Shown here in pieces: positions 8,417-17,144 of a DNA stretch of 51,522 nt. The DNA is from an uncultured Clostridia bacterium (GTDB lineage Bacteria > Bacillota > Clostridia > TANB77 > CAG-508), in assembly GCA_944393375.1 (NCBI GenBank), contig CALXZX010000010.1, positions 1-51,522 of the forward strand, written 5' to 3'. The position numbers and the translations under genes are program-made. Below the pieces are notes generated by a model. That model was given only the letters and a program-made list of their open reading frames with translations, was not told where the DNA came from and did not search any database. Each line of letters opens with the position of its first letter. Within the stretch, counting starts at the first letter, position 1.

Positions 8417-9127
8417 TTAATTTATTTTATTTTCAATAGGAATATCCATATTTTTATAATCATATTTATCCATTTCTTGTTGAATTGTTTCATATAATAT
8501 TTTCCTGTTTTTATATATCATATGTTCCTTCATTTGTAATCCCCATAAGAAAATAACGATTAAAAAAATAGCAATGTTTTTCAAATATAATATCGCTATA
8601 CTACTTACGATTGTTATAATAATCAAAGTTATATAAGATATTCTGTATATGTATTTTTCAGCAGTCTGTTTTCCCTTAAAAATATAAATCAGACTTTTTA
8701 ATATTCTTCCACCATCTAATGGATATATTGGAAATATGTTAAATATAATTAATGTCACATTTGAAAATATCATTATCATTTTATCATAATAATTAATGTT
8801 AAAAATATTAAATAGTATTAGAATCGTAATTATCAATATATTGGTTATTGGACCTGCTAATGCCACAAATATTTTTTTTACTTCTAAAAGATTTCCTTTT
8901 CTTATCTTAATATTATAATCTTTTCTTGTAATATTAAAATCTATGGATACTCCAAATGGTTTTACCTCTATTTTTGTTGGTCTCATTCCTAATAAAATTC
9001 CTGAAAATAAATGCCCAAATTCGTGTATAATAGCAAATAACATTATCATAGCATATATTTTTATTTGGTTGGTTATGAAGAACAATATAACAAGTATAAA
9101 TATTTTTAAATCAATTCTAAATTTCAT
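8417..9127 (-). CDS. spoIVFB: site-2 membrane metalloprotease, SpoIVFB-like
   Basis: The 236-aa M50 protease has HEFGH (35-39) in its second membrane segment and the second zinc-ligand motif PIYPLDGGR with Asp138. In Bacillus, SpoIVFB cleaves pro-sigma-K in the mother cell. An upstream in-frame start would overlap spoIVFA, but AAGGAG lies just before the ATG at 9127 and gives the normal length. There is no C-terminal CBS domain, so assignment rests on the M50 core and the adjacent SpoIVFA-like gene, 10 bp upstream. Confidence 0.82.
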   Translation of the reverse strand: MKFRIDLKIFILVILFFITNQIKIYAMIMLFAIIHEFGHLFSGILLGMRPTKIEVKPFGVSIDFNITRKDYNIKIRKGNLLEVKKIFVALAGPITNILIITILILFNIFNINYYDKMIMIFSNVTLIIFNIFPIYPLDGGRILKSLIYIFKGKQTAEKYIYRISYITLIIITIVSSIAILYLKNIAIFLIVIFLWGLQMKEHMIYKNRKILYETIQQEMDKYDYKNMDIPIENKIN

Positions 9128-9137
9128 CTTTTCTCCT

Positions 9138-10028
9138 TTATAATTCCAATATCTTTTGTGGGTCAACAGTTCTTTCCGATATTCGAATTTCAAAATGTAA
9201 ATGTGGGCCTGTTGAATTTCCAGTAGACCCTACTTCTGCGATTTCTTGTCCTTGTGTAACCATATCACCTTCTTTTACATATAAGCTATTACAATGTGCA
9301 TAAATAATACTCACTTCTCCTATTTGTATTTTTATGTGTTTTCCATAATCTCCTTCTTCTGAAACCAGAACCACCTGTCCATTAGTTGCAGATTTTATTT
9401 TGGTTCCAGTTGTTGCTGCTATATCTGTTCCCGTATGATTTTTTGGTACTGTTCCTGTTGCTGTTTCTCTATATCCATATATAGAACTAATTGTTCCTTC
9501 TACTGGCTTTATAAAGCTTGTTGTATTTTTTACATCAAGAATATCTTGTTCTTCTTGAGATAAGTTTTGAGTTTCTTCTACTTGCTGGGTTTCTTCTGTG
9601 CTTTCCTCTACAGCTCCTCCAATACCATTATTTATTTGTGTATTTTCTGTTATATTTACCTCTTTCGTTTCATCATCTTGATTCTGATTTTCATTTTCTT
9701 TACTGAAAATTCCCATGAAATAATTTTGAGTGTCTTCATATAACTTTCTAAAATCAATATCATAAGAAATGATTTCATTTACTTTGTTTATAAAATCTTC
9801 TGAAAAAATATATTGCTTATTTTGTATTGTATAAATGACTAAATAGATACATATACAAACTATTAATTGGATAATCATTTTTTTTAATAATTTTATATCT
9901 TTTTTTTCATATTTTTCTTTTTTATTTTTTTCCTCTTGAATAACTGTTAGTCCTTCATTTCTTTTTCTACGCTCATATATCTCCTCTGCTCGTCTAATTC
10001 TTTCTTCTACGGTCATTGCTCTTTCCAT
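9138..10028 (-). CDS. spoIVFA: SpoIVFA-like membrane protein with M23 (LytM) domain
   Basis: The 296-aa protein has a charged cytoplasmic N terminus (1-48), one membrane helix (about 51-68), an acidic Gln/Glu linker (about 110-165) and an M23 domain (172-296). SpoIVFA holds and inhibits SpoIVFB in the outer forespore membrane. Unlike degenerate LytM domains of some sporulation proteins, the zinc residues seem intact: HxGTD (His198, Asp202) and HLHFE (His276, His278). It could thus be an active endopeptidase, or a SpoIIQ-type zinc-binding partner. The pairing with the M50 gene favours SpoIVFA. Confidence 0.75.
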   Translation of the reverse strand: MERAMTVEERIRRAEEIYERRKRNEGLTVIQEEKNKKEKYEKKDIKLLKKMIIQLIVCICIYLVIYTIQNKQYIFSEDFINKVNEIISYDIDFRKLYEDTQNYFMGIFSKENENQNQDDETKEVNITENTQINNGIGGAVEESTEETQQVEETQNLSQEEQDILDVKNTTSFIKPVEGTISSIYGYRETATGTVPKNHTGTDIAATTGTKIKSATNGQVVLVSEEGDYGKHIKIQIGEVSIIYAHCNSLYVKEGDMVTQGQEIAEVGSTGNSTGPHLHFEIRISERTVDPQKILEL

Positions 10029-10089
10029 AAAAAAACACCTCTTCCTTGGTTTCTTGTTAAACTATATGTTAGGAAAAGGTATTTTATGC

Positions 10090-10425
10090 CTATTTAATAA
10101 TTAATAATATAAATTGTAAAACCATAACAATACTGGCTATATATGCATATTTCTTTAATCTCTTGTTAATTCTTGAATTTAAAATAACTTCTTTCTCAGA
10201 TTTTTCTACTCTTTCTATATATTCTGATACTAACATTTCTGCTTCTTTTATTGCATATTGACTATCTTCATTATCTCTATTGACTTGCTTTTGTTCCGTA
10301 TTTTTATTTATCTTTTGAAATTTTTTTATCATTTTGTTAGATTTAAAAACCACATAGGCCTCTTTTACAATATTTGATGGTAAGTCTTTTAGGATAACCA
10401 TATTTTTCAAATCGATATCTTCCAT
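10090..10425 (-). CDS. small tail-anchored protein of unknown function
   Basis: The 111-aa protein is charged and helical (Lys/Glu-rich, about 30-85) and ends in a hydrophobic helix (about 92-110: YAIASIVMVLQFILLII-like), suggesting a C-terminal membrane anchor. A good ribosome site (GGAGGT) precedes the ATG. It lies just upstream of spoIVFA, with a 61-bp gap, and may share its transcript, so a sporulation role is possible. No family recognised. Confidence 0.55.
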   Translation of the reverse strand: MEDIDLKNMVILKDLPSNIVKEAYVVFKSNKMIKKFQKINKNTEQKQVNRDNEDSQYAIKEAEMLVSEYIERVEKSEKEVILNSRINKRLKKYAYIASIVMVLQFILLIIK

Positions 10426-10495
10426 CTGTACCTCCTTAGTTTCTTATGTATTTATTTTCAGTATTTCCATAATTTTTCATTTTATACACGAAAAA

Positions 10496-10588
10496 ACATA
10501 TTGATTGAAATGCACCTCCATTTAGTATTTTAACACAATGTGTTTTTTATTGTGTCTACTAAATAGAGGTGCTTTTCAATTAATATGT
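10496..10588 (-). terminator. unusually long hairpin after the BclA-C-like gene
   Basis: Arms 10496-10527 and 10557-10588 pair over 32 nt with three mismatches, two of which become G-U in RNA; a smaller AACACAAT/ATTGTG stem lies inside. On the minus strand T6 follows. It is long for a simple terminator and could also be a small transposon-like inverted repeat. Confidence 0.65.
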
Positions 10589-10592
10589 GCTT

Positions 10593-11123
10593 TTAGTCAA
10601 TTTTTTCAATGTCAATTCTCGCTTTTTCATATGTGATATCTTCGATAGATACACCTGCTAATTTTAATGTATCTCCTGCATTTAACCTAAGAATAACCGT
10701 ACTGGTTAATGTAATACGATTATTCACCAAATCTTCTAATACTGGTCCATCATTAAAAGTACTATCTACCACTGTATCATTTACTAGCAATACAACATTA
10801 AAGTTAAATGAACCTGCTCCTTCTTTTATTCCAAATAATTGATACGAAATTTGATAAATTCCTGTTTCATTAATAGAAATCGTATCACTACCTTCTTCAT
10901 GTGTAAGTACATTTCCAATCACAATATCATTTTGACTAAACTTGATTGTTGTTGTTCCTAATTGTGTATTGTCACCTTCTACTGCTATTGTTGTTAATAT
11001 TTCTTTTTTCTGATTTATGTTACTATCAATGATTACTATAACAATTAAAATTATTAAAATAATAATAGATATACCAACACCAATACATTTTAGAATATCC
11101 GTTTGTTTACAACTACAATTCAT
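10593..11123 (-). CDS. membrane-anchored BclA-C / C1q-like jelly-roll protein
   Basis: The 176-aa product has a Cys-rich start (MNCSCKQTDILKC), one membrane helix (about 13-33) and a beta-rich domain with the rhythm of BclA C-terminal (TNF/C1q-like) domains: SINETGIYQISYQLFG, NFNVVLLVNDTVV, STVILRLNAGDTLKL. In exosporium glycoproteins this domain trimerises at the tip of collagen-like stalks; here no Gly-X-Y repeat exists. Localisation to the forming spore or cell surface is an inference. GGGGGA precedes the ATG. Confidence 0.55.
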   Translation of the reverse strand: MNCSCKQTDILKCIGVGISIIILIILIVIVIIDSNINQKKEILTTIAVEGDNTQLGTTTIKFSQNDIVIGNVLTHEEGSDTISINETGIYQISYQLFGIKEGAGSFNFNVVLLVNDTVVDSTFNDGPVLEDLVNNRITLTSTVILRLNAGDTLKLAGVSIEDITYEKARIDIEKID

Positions 11124-11274
11124 ACTATTCCCCCATTTTTAATATATGAAGAATAGTTTGTATTGTTCCACTTATATGAATATCTATAATATAGAACTAC
11201 TAAAATTTATTGATTAATAATTATAAATCTTAGAAATTTATTGTTTTACATATTAGAAAATTTATGAAAATTAT

Positions 11275-11604
11275 TTATTCATCTTCTACATATTTTCTTC
11301 CTGTTAATTGATAAAATCTTTTTGCCGCTTCGCTTATTATTCTATATGCTTGTACTGTTGTTATTGGTCTGTTTTCTCCTTTTCTACTTTTAAATAAATA
11401 TTCACCTATTTTCATATTTTTTGTGTATTTCTCCATTTCCACTAATAAACCATTACATAATGGAAATCGTTTTTGTTTTCATGTTTTCTTTTCTATTACT
11501 GTAATATGTTGTTTCATACTGCCATCACTATTTCTTACATCATCTCTTGCTAATTTCATAATGTCTGATACTCTCATTCCCGAATTAATACTTGTATAGA
11601 ATAA
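11275..11604 (-). pseudogene. remnant of a tyrosine recombinase/integrase
   Basis: A minus-strand reading frame between stops encodes an integrase core: FYTSINSGMRVSDIMKLARD, then KQHITVIEKKT, an in-frame TGA where active relatives would have a codon (11473-11475 region), KQKRFPL, and EYLFKSRKGENRPITTVQAY. The first catalytic Arg (SGMRVSD) is present, but the fragment lacks the N-terminal domain and the C-terminal HxxR/Tyr region. It is decayed. The rest of 11124-11815 holds no gene I can support; imperfect repeats with AATAAA(C/T)TT on both sides may be old element ends. Confidence 0.7.
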
Positions 11605-11815
11605 TTATATACAAAAAACCTCCAATTTCTACTGATTAACATTTAAAATATTAACCAATAAACCTTGGAAGTTTATTGTCCTATGAACTTTTTATTTATT
11701 ACCTTGGTTGCTGATTTTTCACTTTTTCTATGACTATTTTCATAGCGTTTATATCCTTATAGACAGATTGTGTAATTTCACGTATTCTTACTCTCTTAAT
11801 GTTTTCGATTATATC

Positions 11816-12640
11816 TTATGCACTCTTTAATTCAAGCCTCAATTTATCAGCAATCATTGCTATAAATTCTGAATTAGTTGGCTTTCCTTTAGCAGCTGAA
11901 ATTGTATATCCAAATATATTTTCTACTGCTTCTTGCTGACCTCTCCCCCACGCAACTTCAATAGCATGACGAATGGCTCTTTCTACGCGACTTGGTGTAG
12001 TATTAAATTTACGTGCAATTTGTGGATATAGGCTTTTGGTAATTTGATTAATCACATCTATATCATTTACTACCATCATAATGGCTTCTCTTAAATATTG
12101 ATATCCTTTAATATGTGCTGGTACACCAACTTCATGAATAATATTTGTTACTAATGCTTCCAAATTTTCTTCTGATTTTGTGTTGTCTGAAGATATTTCT
12201 ATGTATTGTGGCTTTGTATCTCTTGTTATAAAGTTATTATTTGTATTTGATGTTGTTGGCTTATAAAATTTAAACTCTCTTATCCTTTGTATTAATACTT
12301 CGATATCAAAAGGCTTTACTACATAATATTGTGCACCTAATTCTATTGCTCTTTGTGTAATTTTATCTTGTCCAACTGCTGATAGCATAATACAAATTGG
12401 TTTTTTGGCTATTTTGATTTTATTAATATTTTCTAAAACACCTAACCCATCCAAATGTGGCATGATAACATCTAGTAATATAACATCCGGTACTGTATTG
12501 GCAATAATATCTATTACTTCTGTTCCATCTTTAGCTTTCGCAATAACCTCCATATCCTCTTGCGCATCTATATATGATGCTAATGTTTGACTAAATTCTT
12601 GATTGTCATCTGCTATTAAGACTGTAATCTTTTCTTTCAT
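11816..12640 (-). CDS. spo0A: sporulation master regulator Spo0A
   Basis: The 274-aa response regulator has a receiver domain with acidic pair Asp11-Asp12, phospho-acceptor Asp57 ([12 protein letters not shown]), Ser87 and Lys109, a variable linker (about 125-160), and the unmistakable Spo0A DNA-binding domain: [47 protein letters not shown] and [20 protein letters not shown]. Phosphorylated Spo0A starts sporulation by binding 0A boxes. A sigma-A-like promoter and a palindrome lie upstream. spoIVB, the usual neighbour, is absent; a decayed integrase lies downstream instead. Confidence 0.98.
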   Translation of the reverse strand: MKEKITVLIADDNQEFSQTLASYIDAQEDMEVIAKAKDGTEVIDIIANTVPDVILLDVIMPHLDGLGVLENINKIKIAKKPICIMLSAVGQDKITQRAIELGAQYYVVKPFDIEVLIQRIREFKFYKPTTSNTNNNFITRDTKPQYIEISSDNTKSEENLEALVTNIIHEVGVPAHIKGYQYLREAIMMVVNDIDVINQITKSLYPQIARKFNTTPSRVERAIRHAIEVAWGRGQQEAVENIFGYTISAAKGKPTNSEFIAMIADKLRLELKSA

Positions 12641-12661
12641 AATTTTTCCTCCAAAAAATAA

Positions 12662-12680
12662 ATTGTAAATATTTTACAAT
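12662..12680. promoter_or_regulatory. palindrome in the spo0A leader
   Basis: ATTGTAAATATTTTACAAT forms an 8-bp inverted repeat at the predicted transcription start of spo0A, a possible operator. The binding protein is unknown. Confidence 0.45.
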
Positions 12681-12684
12681 TCAG

Positions 12685-12713
12685 ATTATATGCTTGCAGA
12701 TGATAATTTGCAA
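12685..12713 (-). promoter_or_regulatory. putative spo0A promoter
   Basis: On the minus strand TTGCAA (12708-12713) and TATAAT (12685-12690) are spaced by 17 nt, about 45 nt before the ATG. Confidence 0.6.
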
Positions 12714-12752
12714 GATAAATTGGTAATTTTTTCCATTTGTTTTATAAAAGCA

Positions 12753-13391
12753 TTATTTTTGTATACTTTTTTCTATATATTTTTTAGATAAAATTTCTAT
12801 ATTCAATAAATTAATATTTTTTAATGCATAATCTTTTAATAATTTCTCTTTTTTATCTTCTTCCATTTCTATTTTACAAACAATTTCTTCTGTATAAGTA
12901 GTATCTTTTATTTGAATCTCGTTATTTTTACAATAATACTTAAATTTTTCAAAATAATTGTATTCTAATTCCACTTTACACTCTGTTCCTATTGTAAGTT
13001 CTAACAATTCACTTTCTTCAATTGCTTTTTGCAAACTATCTGAATATGCCCTGACTAAACCACCAGTTCCTAGCAGTATTCCTCCAAAATATCTTGTTAC
13101 TACAATTAAGACATTTATTAAATTATTTTTTTGCAAAATATTCAACATTGGTCCTCCTGCTGTTCCAGAAGGTTCTCCATCATCACTAAATCTTTCTACT
13201 ATTTTCTCATCTTCTAATACTCTATAAGAAATACAATTATGTCTTGCATCAAAATATTTTTTCTTTACTTTCTTGATTTCTTCCTCTGCTTGTTCCTTTG
13301 AAGTTACTTTTATAAAATTAGCAATAAATTTTGATTTCTTTACAACAATTTCTGTTTCTATGTTATTTTTTATTGTTAAATATCGATTCAT
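12753..13391 (-). CDS. YigZ/IMPACT family protein
   Basis: The 212-aa protein shows the UPF0029/IMPACT N-terminal domain with SDDGEPSGTAGGPMLN and VTRYFGGILLGTGGLVRAYS, and a YigZ-type C-terminal ferredoxin-like domain. Bacterial members are linked to translation or proline-peptide metabolism, but the reaction is not settled. Length is normal. It follows the BaiN-like gene by 38 bp on the same strand and may be co-transcribed. Confidence 0.88.
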   Translation of the reverse strand: MNRYLTIKNNIETEIVVKKSKFIANFIKVTSKEQAEEEIKKVKKKYFDARHNCISYRVLEDEKIVERFSDDGEPSGTAGGPMLNILQKNNLINVLIVVTRYFGGILLGTGGLVRAYSDSLQKAIEESELLELTIGTECKVELEYNYFEKFKYYCKNNEIQIKDTTYTEEIVCKIEMEEDKKEKLLKDYALKNINLLNIEILSKKYIEKSIQK

Positions 13392-13429
13392 TTTTTGTTC
13401 CTTTTCTTTTTTATTTTTTCCAATTGAAA

Positions 13430-14689
13430 CTAGTTTAAACCTGCCACATAACCTGTAGAATATGCTATTTGTAAATTAAATCCTCCTGTATAACTATCTA
13501 CATCAATAATTTCTCCTGCAAAATATAATCCTTTTGCTTTTTTAGATTCCATTGTTTTGGGATTAATTTCTTTGATATTGATTCCTCCACTTGTAATAAT
13601 TGCTTCTTCTATTGGTCTAAAGCCTTTTATTATCATTTCAAAATCTTTTATTTGCTTTATTAGTTCTTCTCTTTCTTTTCTTGTTATTTCATTTACTTGT
13701 TTATTGGGATTTATTTTACTTCTTCTAATGATAACTGGTATTAATTTTTGTGGTAATAATTTGTCCAAACTATTTTTAAATCGCTTGTTTTTTACTTCCT
13801 CAAAATCTCTTAAAATTCTATCATTTAGTTTCTTTTCATCTAAAGCAGGTTTTAAATCTATTTTTAAAACAATCTTTTTTTCATGAAATAATTTATCAAT
13901 ATTTTTATATCTAACTAAATGTGCTGACGAACTTAAAATGGTTGGTCCTGAAACACCAAAATGTGTAAATAGCATTTCTCCAAAGTCTTCATATATTTGT
14001 TTATTTTTTTCTCTATCGATTAATTTTATTTCAACATTTCTTAAACTTAATCCCTGTAATTCCTGACATTCTGTTTTATCATATACTTCCAAAGGAACTA
14101 ATGATGGTTTTATTGGTGTTATACTATGTCCTAATTTTTCTGCTAATCTATATCCATTCCCTGTTGAACCAGTTAATGGATAACTTTTCCCTCCTGTGGC
14201 TAAGATAACTTTATTGGCTTTTATCATTTCTTTTTCTGTTCTAACACCAACGACTGTATTTTCTCCATCTATCGTTTCTGTTAAGATTTCTTCAACTTTT
14301 GTATCGTATTTTATTTCTATATTTAACTCTTTGATTTTTTTAGTAAAACATTTTAAAACATCAATAGATTTATCTGTTACTGGAAAAATTCGGTTTCCTC
14401 TTTCTTCTTTTACTTCTAGTCCTTGTTGTTTTAAAAATTCAATAATATCTTTATTAGTATATTGCTGATAAGCACTATATAAAAACATACCATTTCCTGG
14501 TGTATTTTTAATAAAATCTTCCATCTCTAAAGAAGATGTAATATTACATCTTCCTTTTCCTGTAATTAAGAGCTTTTTTCCTAATTGATTATTTTTTTCT
14601 ATTATCAAAACATCATTTTTATTTTCTTTTGCAGTAATCGCTGCCATCATTCCAGCAGGACCACCACCTATTACAATTACTTTATTCAA
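13430..14689 (-). CDS. HI0933/BaiN-family flavoprotein
   Basis: The protein has an N-terminal FAD dinucleotide fold (NKVIVIGGGPAGMMAAITA), the family motif QLGKKLLITGKGRCNITS, GGKSYPLTGSTGNGYRLAE, and the C-terminal GLYFAGEIIDVDSYTGGFNL FAD-closing motif. Members reduce unsaturated ring systems (BaiN acts on bile-acid intermediates) or have unknown substrates. I place the start at the TTG at 14689, preceded by AAAGGAA; the longer frame from 14734 is part of the adjacent inverted repeat. About 420 aa, the normal size. Confidence 0.85.
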   Translation of the reverse strand: MNKVIVIGGGPAGMMAAITAKENKNDVLIIEKNNQLGKKLLITGKGRCNITSSLEMEDFIKNTPGNGMFLYSAYQQYTNKDIIEFLKQQGLEVKEERGNRIFPVTDKSIDVLKCFTKKIKELNIEIKYDTKVEEILTETIDGENTVVGVRTEKEMIKANKVILATGGKSYPLTGSTGNGYRLAEKLGHSITPIKPSLVPLEVYDKTECQELQGLSLRNVEIKLIDREKNKQIYEDFGEMLFTHFGVSGPTILSSSAHLVRYKNIDKLFHEKKIVLKIDLKPALDEKKLNDRILRDFEEVKNKRFKNSLDKLLPQKLIPVIIRRSKINPNKQVNEITRKEREELIKQIKDFEMIIKGFRPIEEAIITSGGINIKEINPKTMESKKAKGLYFAGEIIDVDSYTGGFNLQIAYSTGYVAGLN

Positions 14690-14707
14690 AACAAATTCCT
14701 TTCTGTC

Positions 14708-14837
14708 CAATTGGGGACGTTTCTGTTTGGACATTTTGATATGAATTTATATGTTCCTTTTTTGATGAATTAAATATAATAATAACAAATTTAATGTTAC
14801 ATACATAAAAATGTCCAAACAGAAACGTCCCCAATTG
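14708..14837. repeat. perfect 30-bp inverted repeat, REP/MITE-like
   Basis: Arms 14708-14737 and 14808-14837 are exact inverse copies, separated by 70 A+T-rich bases. Each contains GGGGACGTTTCTGTTTGGAC, more G+C-rich than its surroundings. The GGGGACG...GGACA form resembles REP-like sequences mobilised in Firmicutes by single-strand (Y1/RAYT) transposases. It also makes a strong hairpin between the baiN-like and the Al-resistance-family genes. A second sequence with GGGACGT lies at 36812-36856. Confidence 0.75.
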
Positions 14838-14857
14838 CCCCAAATTTTTGCAAATTG

Positions 14858-16093
14858 CTATTTTTTCATTTCTTCTATTGCTTTTAATATACCATATTTT
14901 CCATAATCATAAGTTAAACCACCTTGCATATAGGCAATATATGGTTCTCTAATTGGTCCATCACAACTAAGTTCAATAGTTGATCCTTCTGTAAATGTTC
15001 CTGCTGCCATGATAACTTCATCTTCATACCCTCCCATTGGACTTGGTTCTGGTACGACACATGAATCAATTGGAGATCCTTTTTGAATACCTTGACAGAA
15101 TTTTATTAATTTTTCAGCTGTTCCTAAATGAATGGTTTGTACAATATCTGCTCTTTCATCATTATATTTAGGTTCTACTGTATATCCTAATTCTTCTAAA
15201 ATACAGCTTGCGAATATAGCTGTTTTAACACTACTTGCCACTACCTGTGGTGCAAAAAATAGTCCTTTTAATAAATTGGTATTTTGATTTAATGATGGAC
15301 CAATTTCTTTTCCAATTCCTGGTGCTGTTAATCTTTCTGCACATAATTGAATTAAATGTTCTTTTCCGACTATATATGCTCCACTTGTTGCAATTCCAGC
15401 CCCTAGATTTTTCATCAATGAACCTACTGCAATATCTGCTCCCACTTCAATCGGCTCTCTATCTTGTACAAATTCTCCATAGCAATTATCTACCATGATG
15501 ATAACATCTTTATTAACTTCTCTGATGGCTTGTATTGCTTTTTCTATCTTTTCTATTGTTAAACTCTCTCTTGTAGAATACCCTCTTGATCTTTGGATTT
15601 CTACTAATTTAACATTATTTTTTGATAATCTTTCTTTAATTGTTTCGATATCAAAATCATTATTTATTAATTCAATTTGTTCATAATGTATTCCGAAAGC
15701 TTTTAAAGAACTTTCACTTACTTCTTTTCCAATTCCAATAACAGTTTGTAAAGTATCATATGGTGCTCCTGTTATACTAATCATCGTATCATTTGGACGC
15801 AATAAAGCAGACAAAGTAATTGCTAAAGCATGTGTTCCTGATATAAATTGTGCTCTTACTAAACTGTCTTCTGCTCTAAATACTTTAGCATAGATTTCCT
15901 CTATTTTATTTCTACCCACTTCATCAATTCCATAACCTGTCGAAGTTGCTAAATGCATTTCTTGCAAATTACATTCTTGAAATGCTTCAATGACTTTTAT
16001 ACTATTTTTGCTACAAATATCATCCATTTTCTTAAATTGTGGTTCTATCTTTTTTTCTACTTTTTTTGCTAATTCTAATAATTCCTGATTCAT
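14858..16093 (-). CDS. methionine gamma-lyase / aluminium-resistance family PLP enzyme
   Basis: The 411-aa fold-type I PLP enzyme belongs to the family long called aluminium resistance protein. Motifs: HLATSTGYGIDEVGR, FISGTHALAITLSALLRPND, IMVDNCYGEF, the Schiff-base lysine in GSLMKNLGAG (Lys228), LTAPGIGKEIGPS and SPMGGYEDEVIMAAGTF. Substrates are sulphur amino acids in characterised relatives. An in-frame extension to 16243 is Lys-rich and unlike the family; GGAGGGAT before the ATG at 16093 fixes the start. Confidence 0.87.
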   Translation of the reverse strand: MNQELLELAKKVEKKIEPQFKKMDDICSKNSIKVIEAFQECNLQEMHLATSTGYGIDEVGRNKIEEIYAKVFRAEDSLVRAQFISGTHALAITLSALLRPNDTMISITGAPYDTLQTVIGIGKEVSESSLKAFGIHYEQIELINNDFDIETIKERLSKNNVKLVEIQRSRGYSTRESLTIEKIEKAIQAIREVNKDVIIMVDNCYGEFVQDREPIEVGADIAVGSLMKNLGAGIATSGAYIVGKEHLIQLCAERLTAPGIGKEIGPSLNQNTNLLKGLFFAPQVVASSVKTAIFASCILEELGYTVEPKYNDERADIVQTIHLGTAEKLIKFCQGIQKGSPIDSCVVPEPSPMGGYEDEVIMAAGTFTEGSTIELSCDGPIREPYIAYMQGGLTYDYGKYGILKAIEEMKK

Positions 16094-16297
16094 GTTATCT
16101 TTATCCCTCCTATTTATTTGTAAATTTATTTTTCTATACTTTTTCTTATAAATATGTTTTTTTATGATTAATGATTTATATTTTAATAACATCTCTATTT
16201 TACTATATTTTACATAATTTAGCAAGAATTTCTTTATTCTCATAGCTAATTACAGTATGTAAAGTTTTTTATTATGATAAATACTTTGCTATGCAAA

Positions 16298-16327
16298 AAG
16301 ACTAGAAGTTTTGATACTTCTAGTCTT
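16298..16327 (-). terminator. terminator of the rpsF-ssb-rpsR operon
   Basis: A perfect 12-bp stem (16298-16309 with 16316-16327) followed on the minus strand by TTTTTGC. Confidence 0.88.
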
Positions 16328-16349
16328 GATTAATAGTCTTAAAAGTTTA

Positions 16350-16628
16350 TTATTTTTGTGCATATGGTAATAAAGCAATATGTCTTGCTCTTTTAATAGC
16401 AATTGTAATATCTCTTTGATGTTTAGCACACATTCCAGTATTTCTTCTTGGTAAGATTTTACCTTTATCACTGATAAATTTTCTTAATTGTTCTGGATTT
16501 TTGTAATCTAAAACAAAGTTTTTATCACTGCATAATAAACATACTTTTTTTCTTTGTTTTCTGAATCTTGGATTATAATCCTCATCATAATTTTTATTAT
16601 TTCTCTTATTTTGTTTTTTATCTGCCAT
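16350..16628 (-). CDS. rpsR: 30S ribosomal protein S18
   Basis: The 92-aa protein has the Lys-rich start, the C+ form zinc ligands KVCLLCSDK and MCAKHQRDI, and [15 protein letters not shown] and [14 protein letters not shown] typical of bS18. It binds 16S rRNA with S6. Last gene of the conserved rpsF-ssb-rpsR operon. Confidence 0.97.
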   Translation of the reverse strand: MADKKQNKRNNKNYDEDYNPRFRKQRKKVCLLCSDKNFVLDYKNPEQLRKFISDKGKILPRRNTGMCAKHQRDITIAIKRARHIALLPYAQK

Positions 16629-16651
16629 TTTTTATTTTCCCCCCTAACAAA

Positions 16652-17083
16652 TTAGAATGGTAGGTCATCACTTGAAGACATTTCAAAATCTGCTCCCATA
16701 CTTCCAGGTGCTGTATTTCCAAATGTGTTTTCAAAAGCTGTATTATTTGATGTTTCACCATCTCTTTTACTATCTGCAAAATATGCTTCTTCTGCTACAA
16801 CTTCTGTCACATAATGTTTTTGTCCTTGGTCATCATCCCAAGTTCTTGTTTGAATTCTTCCAACAATACCTACTTGTTGACCTTTCTTAAAGTATTTGCT
16901 ACAAAACTCTCCTAATTTACTCCATGCAACAATATTAATAAAATCTGCTTGTCTTTCTTCTCCTTGTCTTACAAATCTTCTATTAACTGCTAGACTAAAT
17001 GAAGATACTAATGTATTATTTGTTTGTGTATATCTTGTTTCTGGGTCTCTTGTTAATCTTCCCATTAAAATTACTTTATTCAT
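16652..17083 (-). CDS. ssb: single-stranded DNA-binding protein
   Basis: The 143-aa protein has the OB fold (MNKVILMGRLTRDPETRYT, FSLAVNRRF, FINIVAWSKLGEFCSKYFKKG, VGRIQTRTWDD) and a Gly/Asn/Ser tail ending in the acidic partner-binding tip SSDDLPF. It protects single-stranded DNA and recruits repair proteins. Between rpsF and rpsR as in most Firmicutes. Confidence 0.97.
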   Translation of the reverse strand: MNKVILMGRLTRDPETRYTQTNNTLVSSFSLAVNRRFVRQGEERQADFINIVAWSKLGEFCSKYFKKGQQVGIVGRIQTRTWDDDQGQKHYVTEVVAEEAYFADSKRDGETSNNTAFENTFGNTAPGSMGADFEMSSSDDLPF

Positions 17084-17144
17084 AACTACTCACCTTTCTT
17101 TACTTTAAATAAAGGCCCCTTCTTTATTTAGTGTTTCTTTTTTC

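Noticed and set aside
8417..9193. Longer SpoIVFB start at 9193 overlapping spoIVFA
   Set aside because: No ribosome site there; AAGGAG stands before the ATG at 9127, which gives the usual M50 length.
11275..11604. Recoding of UGA as an amino acid (in-frame TGA in the integrase fragment)
   Set aside because: TGA serves as a normal stop in the lactonase and HD genes, and the fragment is truncated at both ends, so simple decay is enough.
13430..14734. Longer baiN-like protein starting at 14734
   Set aside because: Its first residues are encoded by the inverted repeat; AAAGGAA before TTG at 14689 gives the family's normal start.
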